Assembly (NCBI GenBank): GCA_038234815.1
Contig: JBBQSU010000005.1
Span: forward strand, 1 to 56,926
DNA from: JBBQSU01 sp038234815
Lineage (GTDB): Bacteria; Planctomycetota; Phycisphaerae; Tepidisphaerales; Tepidisphaeraceae
Reading direction: 5' to 3'
DNA length: 56,926 nt
Position numbers and translations under genes: made by a program. Below are positions 50,218 to 56,926 of this stretch, in pieces (position 1 is the first letter of the stretch; every line of letters begins with the position of its first letter). The notes under the pieces were generated by a model. That model saw only the letters and a list, made by a program, of their open reading frames with translations, searched no databases and was not told where the DNA came from.

Positions 50218-51156
50218 TTATTTATCGGCCAGCTGGCGGTAATACTCCACCACGCTGGGCAAGCCCTCTTTCAGGGATATTTTCGGACTCCAGCCCAGAA
50301 TCTGTCTGGCCCGGGAGATGTCCGGCCGCCGGAAACGCGGGTCATACGCCGGTGCCGGCTGGAAATTCACCTTGCTGTTAGCCCCCGGAACCTGCGCGAT
50401 GATCTCCCTTGCCAGCGCCACCATCGTCGTCTCCTGCGGGCTGCCCAGGTTGATTGGCTCGTGAAAATCCCCCTCAATCGCTGCGATCATCCCCGACAGC
50501 GCATCGCTCACATGACAAAAACTCCGCGCCTGCGTGCCGTCGCCATAAACGCTGATCGGCTCGCCTTTCAGCGCCTGAAGGATGAACGTGCTCAGCACGC
50601 GCCCATCGCCCAGCCCCATCCGCGGACCATAGGTGTTGAACATGCGGACGATGCGCGTATCGGTGCCCCGCTCGCGATGATAGGCCATGCACAGAGCCTC
50701 TGCGAAGCGCTTGGCCTCTTCATACACACTCCGCAGGCCAATGGGATTGACGTTGCCCCAATAATCCTCGCGTTGTGTGGGCAATTCCGGCTCGCCATAG
50801 ATTTCACTGGTGCTCGCCAGCAAAAACCGCGCGCCCTTGGCCGTGGCCAGGTCCAGCAGGTTGGCCGTCCCCTGGCTGTTCACTTTCATCGTCGCCACCC
50901 GGTGGGCCGCATAAGCATTCGGCGAGGCCGGCGAGGCCAGGTGATAAATCCGGTCCACCGCGCCGTCCAAATCCACCGGCTCGCAAACGTCCTGCTCGAT
51001 CAATTGGAATTTCGCAGCCGCCGGAACCCCCTCCAGATTCCGCTTCGAACCGGTGATGAAATTATCGTACCCCACCACTTCGTGGCCCTGCCCCAGCAGC
51101 AACTCTGCCAGGTGCGAACCGATAAACCCCGCCACGCCCGTAATGACAATTCTCAT
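50218..51156 (-). CDS. NAD-dependent epimerase/decarboxylase, UDP-xylose synthase paralogue
   Basis: 312 residues. VITGVAGFIGSHLAELL is the Rossmann motif, STSEIYGEP and YEEAKRF hold the catalytic residues, and YWGNVNPIGLRSVYEEAK repeats the motif of the downstream paralogue. YGDGTQARSFCHVSDALSG is the substrate-binding loop. Arg and Tyr positions differ in part from the downstream protein (LGDGRVLSTF instead of YDGRVVSNF), so it may have another sugar-nucleotide substrate. It shares the strand with that gene, 98 bp upstream, and follows the GT2 gene by 63 bp. Confidence 0.88.
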   Translation of the reverse strand: MRIVITGVAGFIGSHLAELLLGQGHEVVGYDNFITGSKRNLEGVPAAAKFQLIEQDVCEPVDLDGAVDRIYHLASPASPNAYAAHRVATMKVNSQGTANLLDLATAKGARFLLASTSEIYGEPELPTQREDYWGNVNPIGLRSVYEEAKRFAEALCMAYHRERGTDTRIVRMFNTYGPRMGLGDGRVLSTFILQALKGEPISVYGDGTQARSFCHVSDALSGMIAAIEGDFHEPINLGSPQETTMVALAREIIAQVPGANSKVNFQPAPAYDPRFRRPDISRARQILGWSPKISLKEGLPSVVEYYRQLADK

Positions 51157-51219
51157 TTTCCGCCTGCAATTCGCATTTTCGCTGAAGCTTGCCCCCGCGT
51201 CGGCCTGGCCCCGGCCGAT

Positions 51220-51930
51220 TCAATCAGAAAACCGGAACCGGATGATCGTCAAAATCGCCTTGATCCCATCTTTCCACGTGATCTTCTTTCCCTCTTCATA
51301 GCTGCGCCCGTAATAGGCCACGCCCACTTCATAAATTCGCAGTCGCGGACGCATCTTGGCCACCTTGGCGGTGATCTCCGGCTCAAACCCGAATCGATTG
51401 CAGCGGACATTGATCCGGTCCAGCACTGACTTGCGAAACACCTTGTAGCACACTTCCATGTCAGTGAGATTCAGGTTCGTAAACATGTTGCTGAAAGCCG
51501 TCAAAAACCGGTTTCCCAGCGTGTGATAGTAATACAAGACCCTGTGCGGCTCCCCGATGAACCGGCTGCCAAAAACCACGTCCGCCTTGTCGTCCAGGAT
51601 CGGCTGAAGCAGCTTGCGATAGTCCGAAGGGTCATATTCCAGGTCCGCGTCCTGAATGACGACAAAATCCCCCGTCGCCAGCCTAAACCCGTCCCGTAGC
51701 GCCGCACCCTTTCCCTCATTCACCGGCTTATGCCTGATCTGAAACGTAACGCTGGGAAACATCCCCGGCAGTTCATCCAGCTTCACCGCGGTGCCGTCTT
51801 TCGAACAGTCGTTGACGCAAATGATCTCCCGCTCAAGGCCTTCGGGCAATTTGGCCTCGACCACCTTCCGAACCAGCGTCTGAAACGTGGCTTCCTCGTT
51901 ATACACCGGGATGACGATCGATAACTTCAT
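51220..51930 (-). CDS. Glycosyltransferase family 2 (polyprenol-phosphate sugar transferase-like)
   Basis: 236 residues, GT-A fold. LSIVIPVYNEEATFQTLV starts the domain, VVIQDADLEYDPSDYRKLL has the DxD-type metal motif, and GSRFIGEPHRVLYYYHTLGNRFLTAFSNM resembles dolichol-phosphate mannosyl/glucosyl transferases. No transmembrane segment follows. EVCYKVFRKSVL and RCNRFGFEPEITAKVAKM complete the family. It probably links an activated sugar to a polyprenyl phosphate or a lipid-linked glycan at the membrane face. First gene of the three-gene sugar cluster. Confidence 0.9.
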   Translation of the reverse strand: MKLSIVIPVYNEEATFQTLVRKVVEAKLPEGLEREIICVNDCSKDGTAVKLDELPGMFPSVTFQIRHKPVNEGKGAALRDGFRLATGDFVVIQDADLEYDPSDYRKLLQPILDDKADVVFGSRFIGEPHRVLYYYHTLGNRFLTAFSNMFTNLNLTDMEVCYKVFRKSVLDRINVRCNRFGFEPEITAKVAKMRPRLRIYEVGVAYYGRSYEEGKKITWKDGIKAILTIIRFRFSD

Positions 51931-52326
51931 CTCTGCTCTCTAACTCGGCCCGACATGGACCGATCGAGGCAGAATTTAACCGAACCGCTGGGAAATGCAC
52001 GAATCGCCGGAACTAACGTCGATATTCTTTTCGCCTTCGTAATTGTCGAGGCCTAGAGTTGAGGGATGTACGGATCAATCAGAAGCAATCAGATCTGTGC
52101 AACAGGATATTTGGAGGACTTACTTGAGGGTAATCCGGCCAATGCCGGGCAACTCGCGAATGAATAAGCCGACTCTGTTGAACATTCTGGTGTTCCGTGG
52201 CGTCGGCTTTTTGAGTCTCAACTGTCTGATTCTCGGTGGCACTGAGATTCTAAAAACCGTGCGATTCGCATCCTACTGATGAACGCCGGTGTTATTCACA
52301 AGCGCCAAGAAGCGCAAGGAGCCGCT
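51931..52326. other. Gene-poor region
   Basis: This stretch has no gene I can support. A 39-codon open frame at 52160-52279 (plus) encodes NKPTLLNILVFRGVGFLS followed by a hydrophobic CLILGG segment but lacks a ribosome binding site. The region may hold the promoter of the csbD cassette that starts at 52327. Confidence 0.4.
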
Positions 52327-52428
52327 ATGCAGGTCATTCCATTGCTCGCAGATTACATCTGGATTGGCGGAGGGACCCTCGGAACGATTCTCCTCATTGT
52401 CATTATTGTCGTCCTTTTGCGCAGGTAA
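52327..52428 (+). CDS. Small membrane peptide
   Basis: 33 residues from the ATG at 52327, with AAGGAG six bases upstream. The sequence is QVIPLLADYIWIGGG followed by a single hydrophobic helix TLGTILLIVIIVVLLRR. It resembles the short DUF3309-type membrane peptides known from stress-induced clusters. It is the first of three small genes with csbD and a second peptide, within 510 bp. Confidence 0.7.
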   Translation: MQVIPLLADYIWIGGGTLGTILLIVIIVVLLRR

Positions 52429-52477
52429 TTAACTAGGAATCGAATTTTTAACCGCAACAAACTCAAGGAGATCTATC

Positions 52478-52645
52478 ATGGGAAACGAAGACGTCGGCGC
52501 CGGTAAAGTGAAACAAATAAAGGGCAAGGCCAATGATATAGCTGGGGCAGTTACCGGCAACACCGGCCAGCAGATCAAGGGCAAGGCCCAGCAAATCGCT
52601 GGCAAGGTCCAGGAAAAGCTAGGCAAGGCCACGCGGGAGAAATAA
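52478..52645 (+). CDS. csbD: CsbD family stress protein
   Basis: 55 residues. AAGGAG lies eight bases before the ATG at 52478. The hydrophilic helical pattern KVKQIKGKANDIAGAVTGN followed by GQQIKGKAQQIAGKVQEKLGK is that of the CsbD family, known to be induced by general stress (sigma-B in Bacillus, osmotic stress in many Gram-negatives). Its biochemical role is not established. It sits between two tiny membrane peptides, as in other bacteria. Confidence 0.9.
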   Translation: MGNEDVGAGKVKQIKGKANDIAGAVTGNTGQQIKGKAQQIAGKVQEKLGKATREK

Positions 52646-52752
52646 CCCGCCGACGAGATATTCAGTGAATCAAACGTGCCCATCGTGTGCGTGGGCGCGG
52701 TCATCGTTCAGCAGGCCGACCGCGGCCTGTCGCGAGCTATTGAGGAAACATC

Positions 52753-52833
52753 ATGGAAACTATTCTCATTATCGTCGTACTGGTTCTGCTCTTCGGTGGC
52801 GGCGGTTTTTACTGGAGCCGCAGAGGACGCTAA
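52753..52833 (+). CDS. Tiny membrane peptide with GGGG-YWSRRGR end
   Basis: 26 residues. GAGGAAAC stands before the ATG at 52753. One hydrophobic helix (ETILIIVVLVLLFGGGGFYW) is followed by SRRGR, so it spans the membrane with a basic tail inside. Peptides with this ending are well known in proteobacteria and others, and are frequent companions of csbD. It is too short for standard gene finders and may be missed. Confidence 0.8.
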   Translation: METILIIVVLVLLFGGGGFYWSRRGR

Positions 52834-53102
52834 CGCACCCTTTTCGCTAAAAATATTTCATCCAGTATTCCCCGCGCGGTTAGCAGCTTGATTATTCGTC
52901 CGGCTCGCTTGCAGAACCCGGCCCACTCGTTGTGCGCGTCTTTGTCGAAGCCGAAGCTGACCAAAGCCGCGCCCCCGCCCGCCTTTTTTGCCGCGCGGCG
53001 ACGCCCCTCGCACTTCCTGCCAACTTCAAACGAGTCGATGTCCGGCCCGGCCGGACGCGGCACCGATGTCAAATGCGTCGCTGGAGCTTACAATCGCCGG
53101 GT

Positions 53103-53591
53103 ATGAGCAACAATCCGTTGGTGGGAATCGTCATGGGGAGCAAGAGCGATTGGGAAACCCTGCGTCATGCCGACGAGATGCTGAGCCAGTTCGGCGTGGC
53201 GCACGAGTGCCGGATCGTCTCGGCTCATCGCACGCCCGAAACGATGAATCAATACGCCCGGGAAGCCGAGGCTCGCGGGCTGGAGGTGGTGATTGCCGGG
53301 GCCGGCGGAGCGGCGCATCTGCCGGGCATGATCGCCAGCCAGACGATTTTGCCTGTGCTGGGAGTGCCGGTGCAGAGCGCGGCGCTGAGTGGGATGGATT
53401 CGCTACTGAGCATCGTGCAAATGCCCGGCGGGGTACCCGTCGGTACGCTGGCCATCGGCAAGCCCGGGGCCATCAATGCCGCGCTCCTGGCCATCAGCAT
53501 CCTGGCCAATTCGCGCCCGGAACTGCGCGAAAAGCTTCGACAATTTCGTCTCGATCAGACAAAAAAAGTGCTGGAAGACAAGTTGCCGTGA
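53103..53591 (+). CDS. purE: N5-carboxyaminoimidazole ribonucleotide mutase (PurE)
   Basis: 162 residues from the ATG at 53103. Class I PurE signatures are present: VGIVMGSKSDWETLRHA, VSAHRTPETM, IAGAGGAAHLPGMIAS and LPVLGVPVQSAALSGMDSLLSIVQMPGGVPVGTLAIGK. It converts N5-CAIR to CAIR in purine synthesis. No purK is adjacent, so the partner is elsewhere. The following gene starts 19 bp after its stop, so they may share a transcript. Confidence 0.95.
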   Translation: MSNNPLVGIVMGSKSDWETLRHADEMLSQFGVAHECRIVSAHRTPETMNQYAREAEARGLEVVIAGAGGAAHLPGMIASQTILPVLGVPVQSAALSGMDSLLSIVQMPGGVPVGTLAIGKPGAINAALLAISILANSRPELREKLRQFRLDQTKKVLEDKLP

Positions 53592-53610
53592 ATCAAATGC
53601 GAGGCGCGTG

Positions 53611-55020
53611 ATGGATGGGGAAATTGAAGATGCGGCGGCGGTGCCGGAGCGGTACTGGTGGTTGAAACGGGTTTTCATCCTGCTTGTCACTCTGCTTGCG
53701 GGCATCGGCGTGTTGTGGTGGGCATGGGCCAGATCGGCCGACGCGGCGATCGCGCGGCAGGTCGCTGTCATTCGCGCGCATGGCGAGCCGGTCTTTTTGG
53801 ATGAAATCAACTGGCCGGTCGTGTTCGACGATCAAAACGCCCTGCGCTGCTATGAAAAGGCGATCGCTGCGATCGAAAAGACCGGGCTTTACACCCCGCG
53901 CGAATCGAATTTGCGATACCCGAATTACCCCCCTTATCCGCCCGCATGGCATACGATGATCGACGAGGCGATGTCGGCGATGGGCGAAGGGTTGGAGTGG
54001 GTCAGGAAAGCCAGACCGTTCGACGCAATCCATAAGAAGCCGTCTGGCAAAATCTATGACAGCTATGACCCTAGCCCATTGAGCAACCTTCGCCGGATCG
54101 CCAACGTGGTGGCAGACGCTAGCGAATACGCCCACTGGCAGGGGGACGACGCCCAAGCAATCGAGCGCATTGGCGATCTGCTGCATCTTGCCCGGCAGAC
54201 ACGCAGGAAAGGCGACCTGATGGCCTATCTAGTCGCTGCCGGGATCGACGGCGTGGCCGACAGTTGCGCCGCGATGATCGCCCCGGACTTGAACACGGCT
54301 CCGATCCCCGCGGGCCACGAGCGCAAGAAAGCCAGTGAGGCGCAGATTCGCGCGCTGATCGGGCAATTGCTAGACGAAACCGATGAGACAGCAGCGGCGC
54401 GGCAGATGGTCCTCACTGAGCGTTGCCTGCTAATGGAAAAGCTGGTTAGCGGAAGCGGAACGTCGTGGGTGATGCGCCCGGAGATGAAACAAGTGTTCGC
54501 CGAAGTGTTGCCGGCGCTTGATATTTTAGGCCATGCGCGGGCGGCGCCGTCCGCAGGTGCCCTGCCGAAGGCGACCGGACAGGTAGGAGCGGCCTCTCCA
54601 AATCCTCCGCGGCTTGCGGGGTTCAGTTATTGGGCTAGTCGGGGGTACTTCAACCGGCTGCCCCGCACACGCTTCACCGTACATTTGGCGCACCGGCAGG
54701 CCGCGATCTCGCTGGCCGTCCAGCTCTATCGCTTCCATCACTCGGCCTGGCCGGTGAATCTTGCGGCTTTGGTGCCTGAATATCTGCCGGCTGTGCCGAC
54801 CGATCCGACCGCGCTGGTAACGGCGCCAATTGGGTATGCGATTCTGCCCAAAGCATTGCCCGACGGCAGCGACCGGCCGGTGCTCTATTCCGCCAGCGCG
54901 CTCAAGCGCCCTGACGGAACATTTTGGCCAGGCACCATTCCCCAAGAGCCAAATTTCGGTACGAGCGAGGGGGCCTCGGTCATTGACCTCTCACGCTGGG
55001 CACCGGAGCCGAAGCCCTGA
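53611..55020 (+). CDS. Membrane-anchored hypothetical protein
   Basis: 469 residues from the ATG at 53611, with GAGG upstream. A short cytoplasmic start (EDAAAVPERYWWLKR) precedes one transmembrane segment (VFILLVTLLAGIGVLWWAWA); the remainder is a large outward-facing domain. The domain is helical with an AAAI-type repeat region (ALRCYEKAIAAIEKTG, NLRRIANVVADASEYAHWQGDDAQAIERIGDLLHLAR) and resembles planctomycete proteins with no name. The C-terminus has YRFHHSAWPVNLAALVPEYLPAVPTDP, similar to the C-terminal stretch of type II secretion-linked planctomycete proteins. Function unknown. Confidence 0.8.
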   Translation: MDGEIEDAAAVPERYWWLKRVFILLVTLLAGIGVLWWAWARSADAAIARQVAVIRAHGEPVFLDEINWPVVFDDQNALRCYEKAIAAIEKTGLYTPRESNLRYPNYPPYPPAWHTMIDEAMSAMGEGLEWVRKARPFDAIHKKPSGKIYDSYDPSPLSNLRRIANVVADASEYAHWQGDDAQAIERIGDLLHLARQTRRKGDLMAYLVAAGIDGVADSCAAMIAPDLNTAPIPAGHERKKASEAQIRALIGQLLDETDETAAARQMVLTERCLLMEKLVSGSGTSWVMRPEMKQVFAEVLPALDILGHARAAPSAGALPKATGQVGAASPNPPRLAGFSYWASRGYFNRLPRTRFTVHLAHRQAAISLAVQLYRFHHSAWPVNLAALVPEYLPAVPTDPTALVTAPIGYAILPKALPDGSDRPVLYSASALKRPDGTFWPGTIPQEPNFGTSEGASVIDLSRWAPEPKP

Positions 55021-55031
55021 AGTGCTCCTGC

Positions 55032-55952
55032 TTAATTAAATCCGGTGATGGCGATGGAATAAACCACGCCAACCAGCCACGGCATGGCGCCGAAGCAAAC
55101 GGCTGCACTGAAAATCCAGATCAGCGGGACGATCAGCAACATGGCGAGCCAGCCCCGCCAGGAACAGCCCGTGGCGGTGGAGTGGAAACGTAGGACTGTC
55201 AGCCAGTTAATCAGCACAGTGGCCACCGCTGTGGACCCCACGGTAAGCCAAGCCGCGGAAAAAAGCAGCCACTGGGTCGAATGCATGCGCCCCTGACCCC
55301 ATTGATTCTCCCATTGAATCCACGCGGTCAGTCCGGCCAGCAGCAAAGCGATGTCCCAAAGCAGCAGCGTGCCGGAAGCGTAATAGCTGAGCGCGACGGC
55401 GCGGTTTTGCTCGTCCATCGCCAGCCGACGCGGATGAAAGCAGTAACTGGGCAGGCCGGTGACGAGGACGAGAAACAGCAGGGATCCGGCAGGAAACGTC
55501 GCCGTCAACGTAAAGCCGCGCGCCCATACCAGCCCCAGCTCCGTGTCCCCGCCGGGGCCGTTTGCCACCATGGCGAAGTTCAACGATTTCGCCGCTTTGC
55601 CCAAAAAATCAGTGTGGTATTGCAATCCCACCCACGCGAGCGTGACCGGGAGTGCCAGCAGGCCGATCACGATCCATCGAAACCCCTGGGCCGAGCGATA
55701 ACTGACCTGCGCCTGGTCCGACGCGGCGTGCAGCCGGCCCGAAAGCCGGAATATCTGCCAGATGGTTTGAAAAAATCCCCGGACGATTCCGCGCCCAGAG
55801 CGCAATTCCCAGGGAATGCGCGTCGAGTGCAAATCCCTGCGAATCAACGTGCCACACTCGGGACAGCGGGCCGAATCAATGCCGTGCAGGATATACCCGC
55901 AAGTGGCACAAGTGAATTCGATGACGTCAAAAGATTGCGCTGCGTCCGGCAT
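55032..55952 (-). CDS. Membrane protein with N-terminal zinc ribbon
   Basis: 306 residues. The N-terminus has a four-cysteine zinc ribbon: CATCG (about 15-19) and CPECG (about 30-34). Five or six transmembrane segments follow (WIVIGLLALPVTLAWVG, GSLLFLVLVTGLPSYCF, LLLWDIALLLAGLTAWI, WLLFSAAWLTVGSTAVATVL and GWLAMLLIVPLIWIFSAAVCFG). Such ribbon-plus-membrane proteins are common in Phycisphaerae with unknown function. It converges on the membrane-anchored hypothetical gene and is read toward it. Confidence 0.78.
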   Translation of the reverse strand: MPDAAQSFDVIEFTCATCGYILHGIDSARCPECGTLIRRDLHSTRIPWELRSGRGIVRGFFQTIWQIFRLSGRLHAASDQAQVSYRSAQGFRWIVIGLLALPVTLAWVGLQYHTDFLGKAAKSLNFAMVANGPGGDTELGLVWARGFTLTATFPAGSLLFLVLVTGLPSYCFHPRRLAMDEQNRAVALSYYASGTLLLWDIALLLAGLTAWIQWENQWGQGRMHSTQWLLFSAAWLTVGSTAVATVLINWLTVLRFHSTATGCSWRGWLAMLLIVPLIWIFSAAVCFGAMPWLVGVVYSIAITGFN

Positions 55953-55970
55953 TTATCCCCGACTTTTTCC

Positions 55971-56432
55971 TTAATCCGCCAGGTGCATCGGAACACTGTA
56001 CATCTTGCCGTCAAGATAAATATCCAAGTGGGTGATGCGGTTAGTCATGTCCGCGGACTGGCTGTAATAGGCGCCCTTGCCGTCAAAAAACATGCCGAAA
56101 TCCAGGGTCTTGGCCTTGCCGCCATCGACGCCGACGCGAATCTGCGGGACGTAGACGACGTAGTCCTTGTTGATCCAGACTTCCACGCCGGTCCAGTCTT
56201 TGTCGGACAAGTTGGCCAGTTGCACGCGGTGAAACATGTAATCGATGTAGGCATTGGCCTGGGCCACCCCGCCAATCGGGGCGTCGACCTTATAAGGATG
56301 TCGCAAGGCCGCATCGGCAGCGAACTGCGTACTAAGCTTGTGCAACGCCGGATCGGAATTGGTGAGCGTGGGGCGATCCACGCATCCGGCCAAACCGATG
56401 AGAACGATCAAAGCCAAACACAATCGAGTCAT
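55971..56432 (-). CDS. Lipoprotein
   Basis: 153 residues from the ATG at 56432, with GGAG six bases upstream; a TTG at 56444 is less likely. Signal peptide ends in the lipobox GLAGC. The mature protein has a beta-rich domain (ANLSDKDWTGVEVWINKDYVVYVPQIRVGVDGGKAKTLDFGMFFDGKGAYYS) of the kind found in small periplasmic lipoproteins. It lies 18 bp upstream of the zinc-ribbon membrane protein start, so the two may be co-transcribed. Function unknown. Confidence 0.75.
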   Translation of the reverse strand: MTRLCLALIVLIGLAGCVDRPTLTNSDPALHKLSTQFAADAALRHPYKVDAPIGGVAQANAYIDYMFHRVQLANLSDKDWTGVEVWINKDYVVYVPQIRVGVDGGKAKTLDFGMFFDGKGAYYSQSADMTNRITHLDIYLDGKMYSVPMHLAD

Positions 56433-56644
56433 AGTCCGCTCCAAAATAAAGATTCTGCTTGCGCAGCATTGCGCTAATTAGTTTATCGGACGTTGGGGGA
56501 AGCCGGCTGCAATGCATTTGATCCAGGTGATCCGCAGCCGATTAGGCCGGTGTAAGACCTGCCCGGACACGCCAGAATGTGCGTCGCCACCGCAAGTTCA
56601 GGGCAAGGTCCGGCCAGCGAATCTCGAGCAACCCACAACTTCGC

Positions 56645-56926
56645 TTATCGAGCGCCCAAAGAGTCGTCTTCGACGAACGTGCCGATCGGATCGCTGAGGT
56701 TGTATCCCGTCTCGCCGTGGATGGTGATGTCGAGGCCTTCCTCTTCCTGATCCTCCGTGACGCGCAGGCCGATGGTCTTGTGCAACACGACCGCCAGCAC
56801 ATAGCTGACGATGAACGCATAAAGTGCGGCGCTGCCGAGGCCGACAAGCTGCTTGAACACTTGATCGGTGCTGGCCATGACCGGGCGTACGACAAACACG
56901 CCGACCAGGATCGCCCCGACGGCCCC
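56645..56926 (-). CDS. amt: Ammonium transporter, C-terminal part (truncated by window end)
   Basis: The open frame runs off the window. Its visible part reads GAVGAILVGVF, then a VGLGSAALYAFIVSYVLAVVL transmembrane helix and HKTIGLRVTEDQEEEGLDI, ending HGETGYNLSDP... The last helix and a tail beginning GLRV-x-x-x-x-EEEGLD-x-x-HGE are a hallmark of Amt/Rh-type ammonium transporters, where this tail regulates gating. The 5' part lies outside the window, so the true start is not visible. Confidence 0.9.
   Translation of the reverse strand, partial: GAVGAILVGVFVVRPVMASTDQVFKQLVGLGSAALYAFIVSYVLAVVLHKTIGLRVTEDQEEEGLDITIHGETGYNLSDPIGTFVEDDSLGAR

Noticed and set aside
55281..56477. Plus-strand 398-codon open frame over two minus-strand genes
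   Set aside because: Covers a zinc-ribbon membrane protein and a lipoprotein with clear features, and has none itself.
1..56926. CRISPR array, rRNA or tRNA genes
   Set aside because: No regularly spaced direct repeats, no rRNA-like stretch and no tRNA T-loop/anticodon pattern were seen by eye; a covariance search was not possible.

Overview
The window looks like chromosomal DNA of a Planctomycetota bacterium, most probably class Phycisphaerae. Signs of this are PEP-CTERM proteins, a pseudopilin of the planctomycete type (GFTLVELLVVIGIIALL), a GntR-type repressor fused to a LacI-like sensor domain next to them, many small lipoproteins, and Thr/Gln/Pro linkers such as TSQPTTQP. This is inferred from protein style; there is no rRNA marker. 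I saw no rRNA, tRNA or CRISPR array.

Left end (about 1-4.5 kb): an accessory island. A WYL-domain regulator (minus strand) is divergent from a plus-strand cassette encoding a CX5R phosphatase, an AAA+ ATPase with a large unrecognised N-terminal region, and a PD-(D/E)XK nuclease-like protein, followed by a 47-residue protein. It looks AT-richer than its surroundings. I propose it as a candidate undescribed, probably defence-related, system. Next to it (4.74-5.38 kb) is one copy of a repeated element whose second copy lies inverted at 39.9-40.8 kb. Both carry a GGTGCGC/GCGCACC palindrome, a matching start-codon context and a core encoding IRGAQQTGP-x15-MGPQKDLFGTPFGPLF.

5.5-26 kb: housekeeping and envelope genes. 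These include a conserved hypothetical, a CPBP protease overlapping fliM, a Tat-exported GH5 hydrolase, a GspF-N-like protein followed by a MamK-like actin, an enlarged RNase HII-like protein, phosphofructokinase, a PEP-CTERM serine protease, a sialate O-acetylesterase, RNase HI with a zinc ribbon, a zinc alcohol dehydrogenase, a GT4 glycosyltransferase, a XerC-type recombinase, a TolB-like propeller lipoprotein and several small lipoproteins.

26-34.5 kb: a minus-strand complex I membrane-arm operon, nuoH-J-K-L-M-N, without nuoI between H and J. 34.6-39.9 kb: a fructosamine-kinase-like protein, deoC, then a pseudopilin, a PEP-CTERM protein and a GntR/LacI-like repressor with two 15-bp direct repeats upstream.

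40.9-46.3 kb: an RND efflux pump (membrane fusion protein and inner-membrane transporter) with a TetR repressor and a clear palindromic operator. 46.4-52 kb: holA, an N-carbamoylputrescine-amidase-like nitrilase, a GbsR/MarR-type regulator with a palindrome over its own ribosome binding site, and two UDP-glucuronate-decarboxylase-like enzymes with a GT2 glycosyltransferase (surface polysaccharide). 52.3-52.8 kb: a stress-type trio, csbD between two tiny membrane peptides. The right end has purE, two membrane proteins, a lipoprotein and the 3' end of an ammonium transporter gene running off the window.
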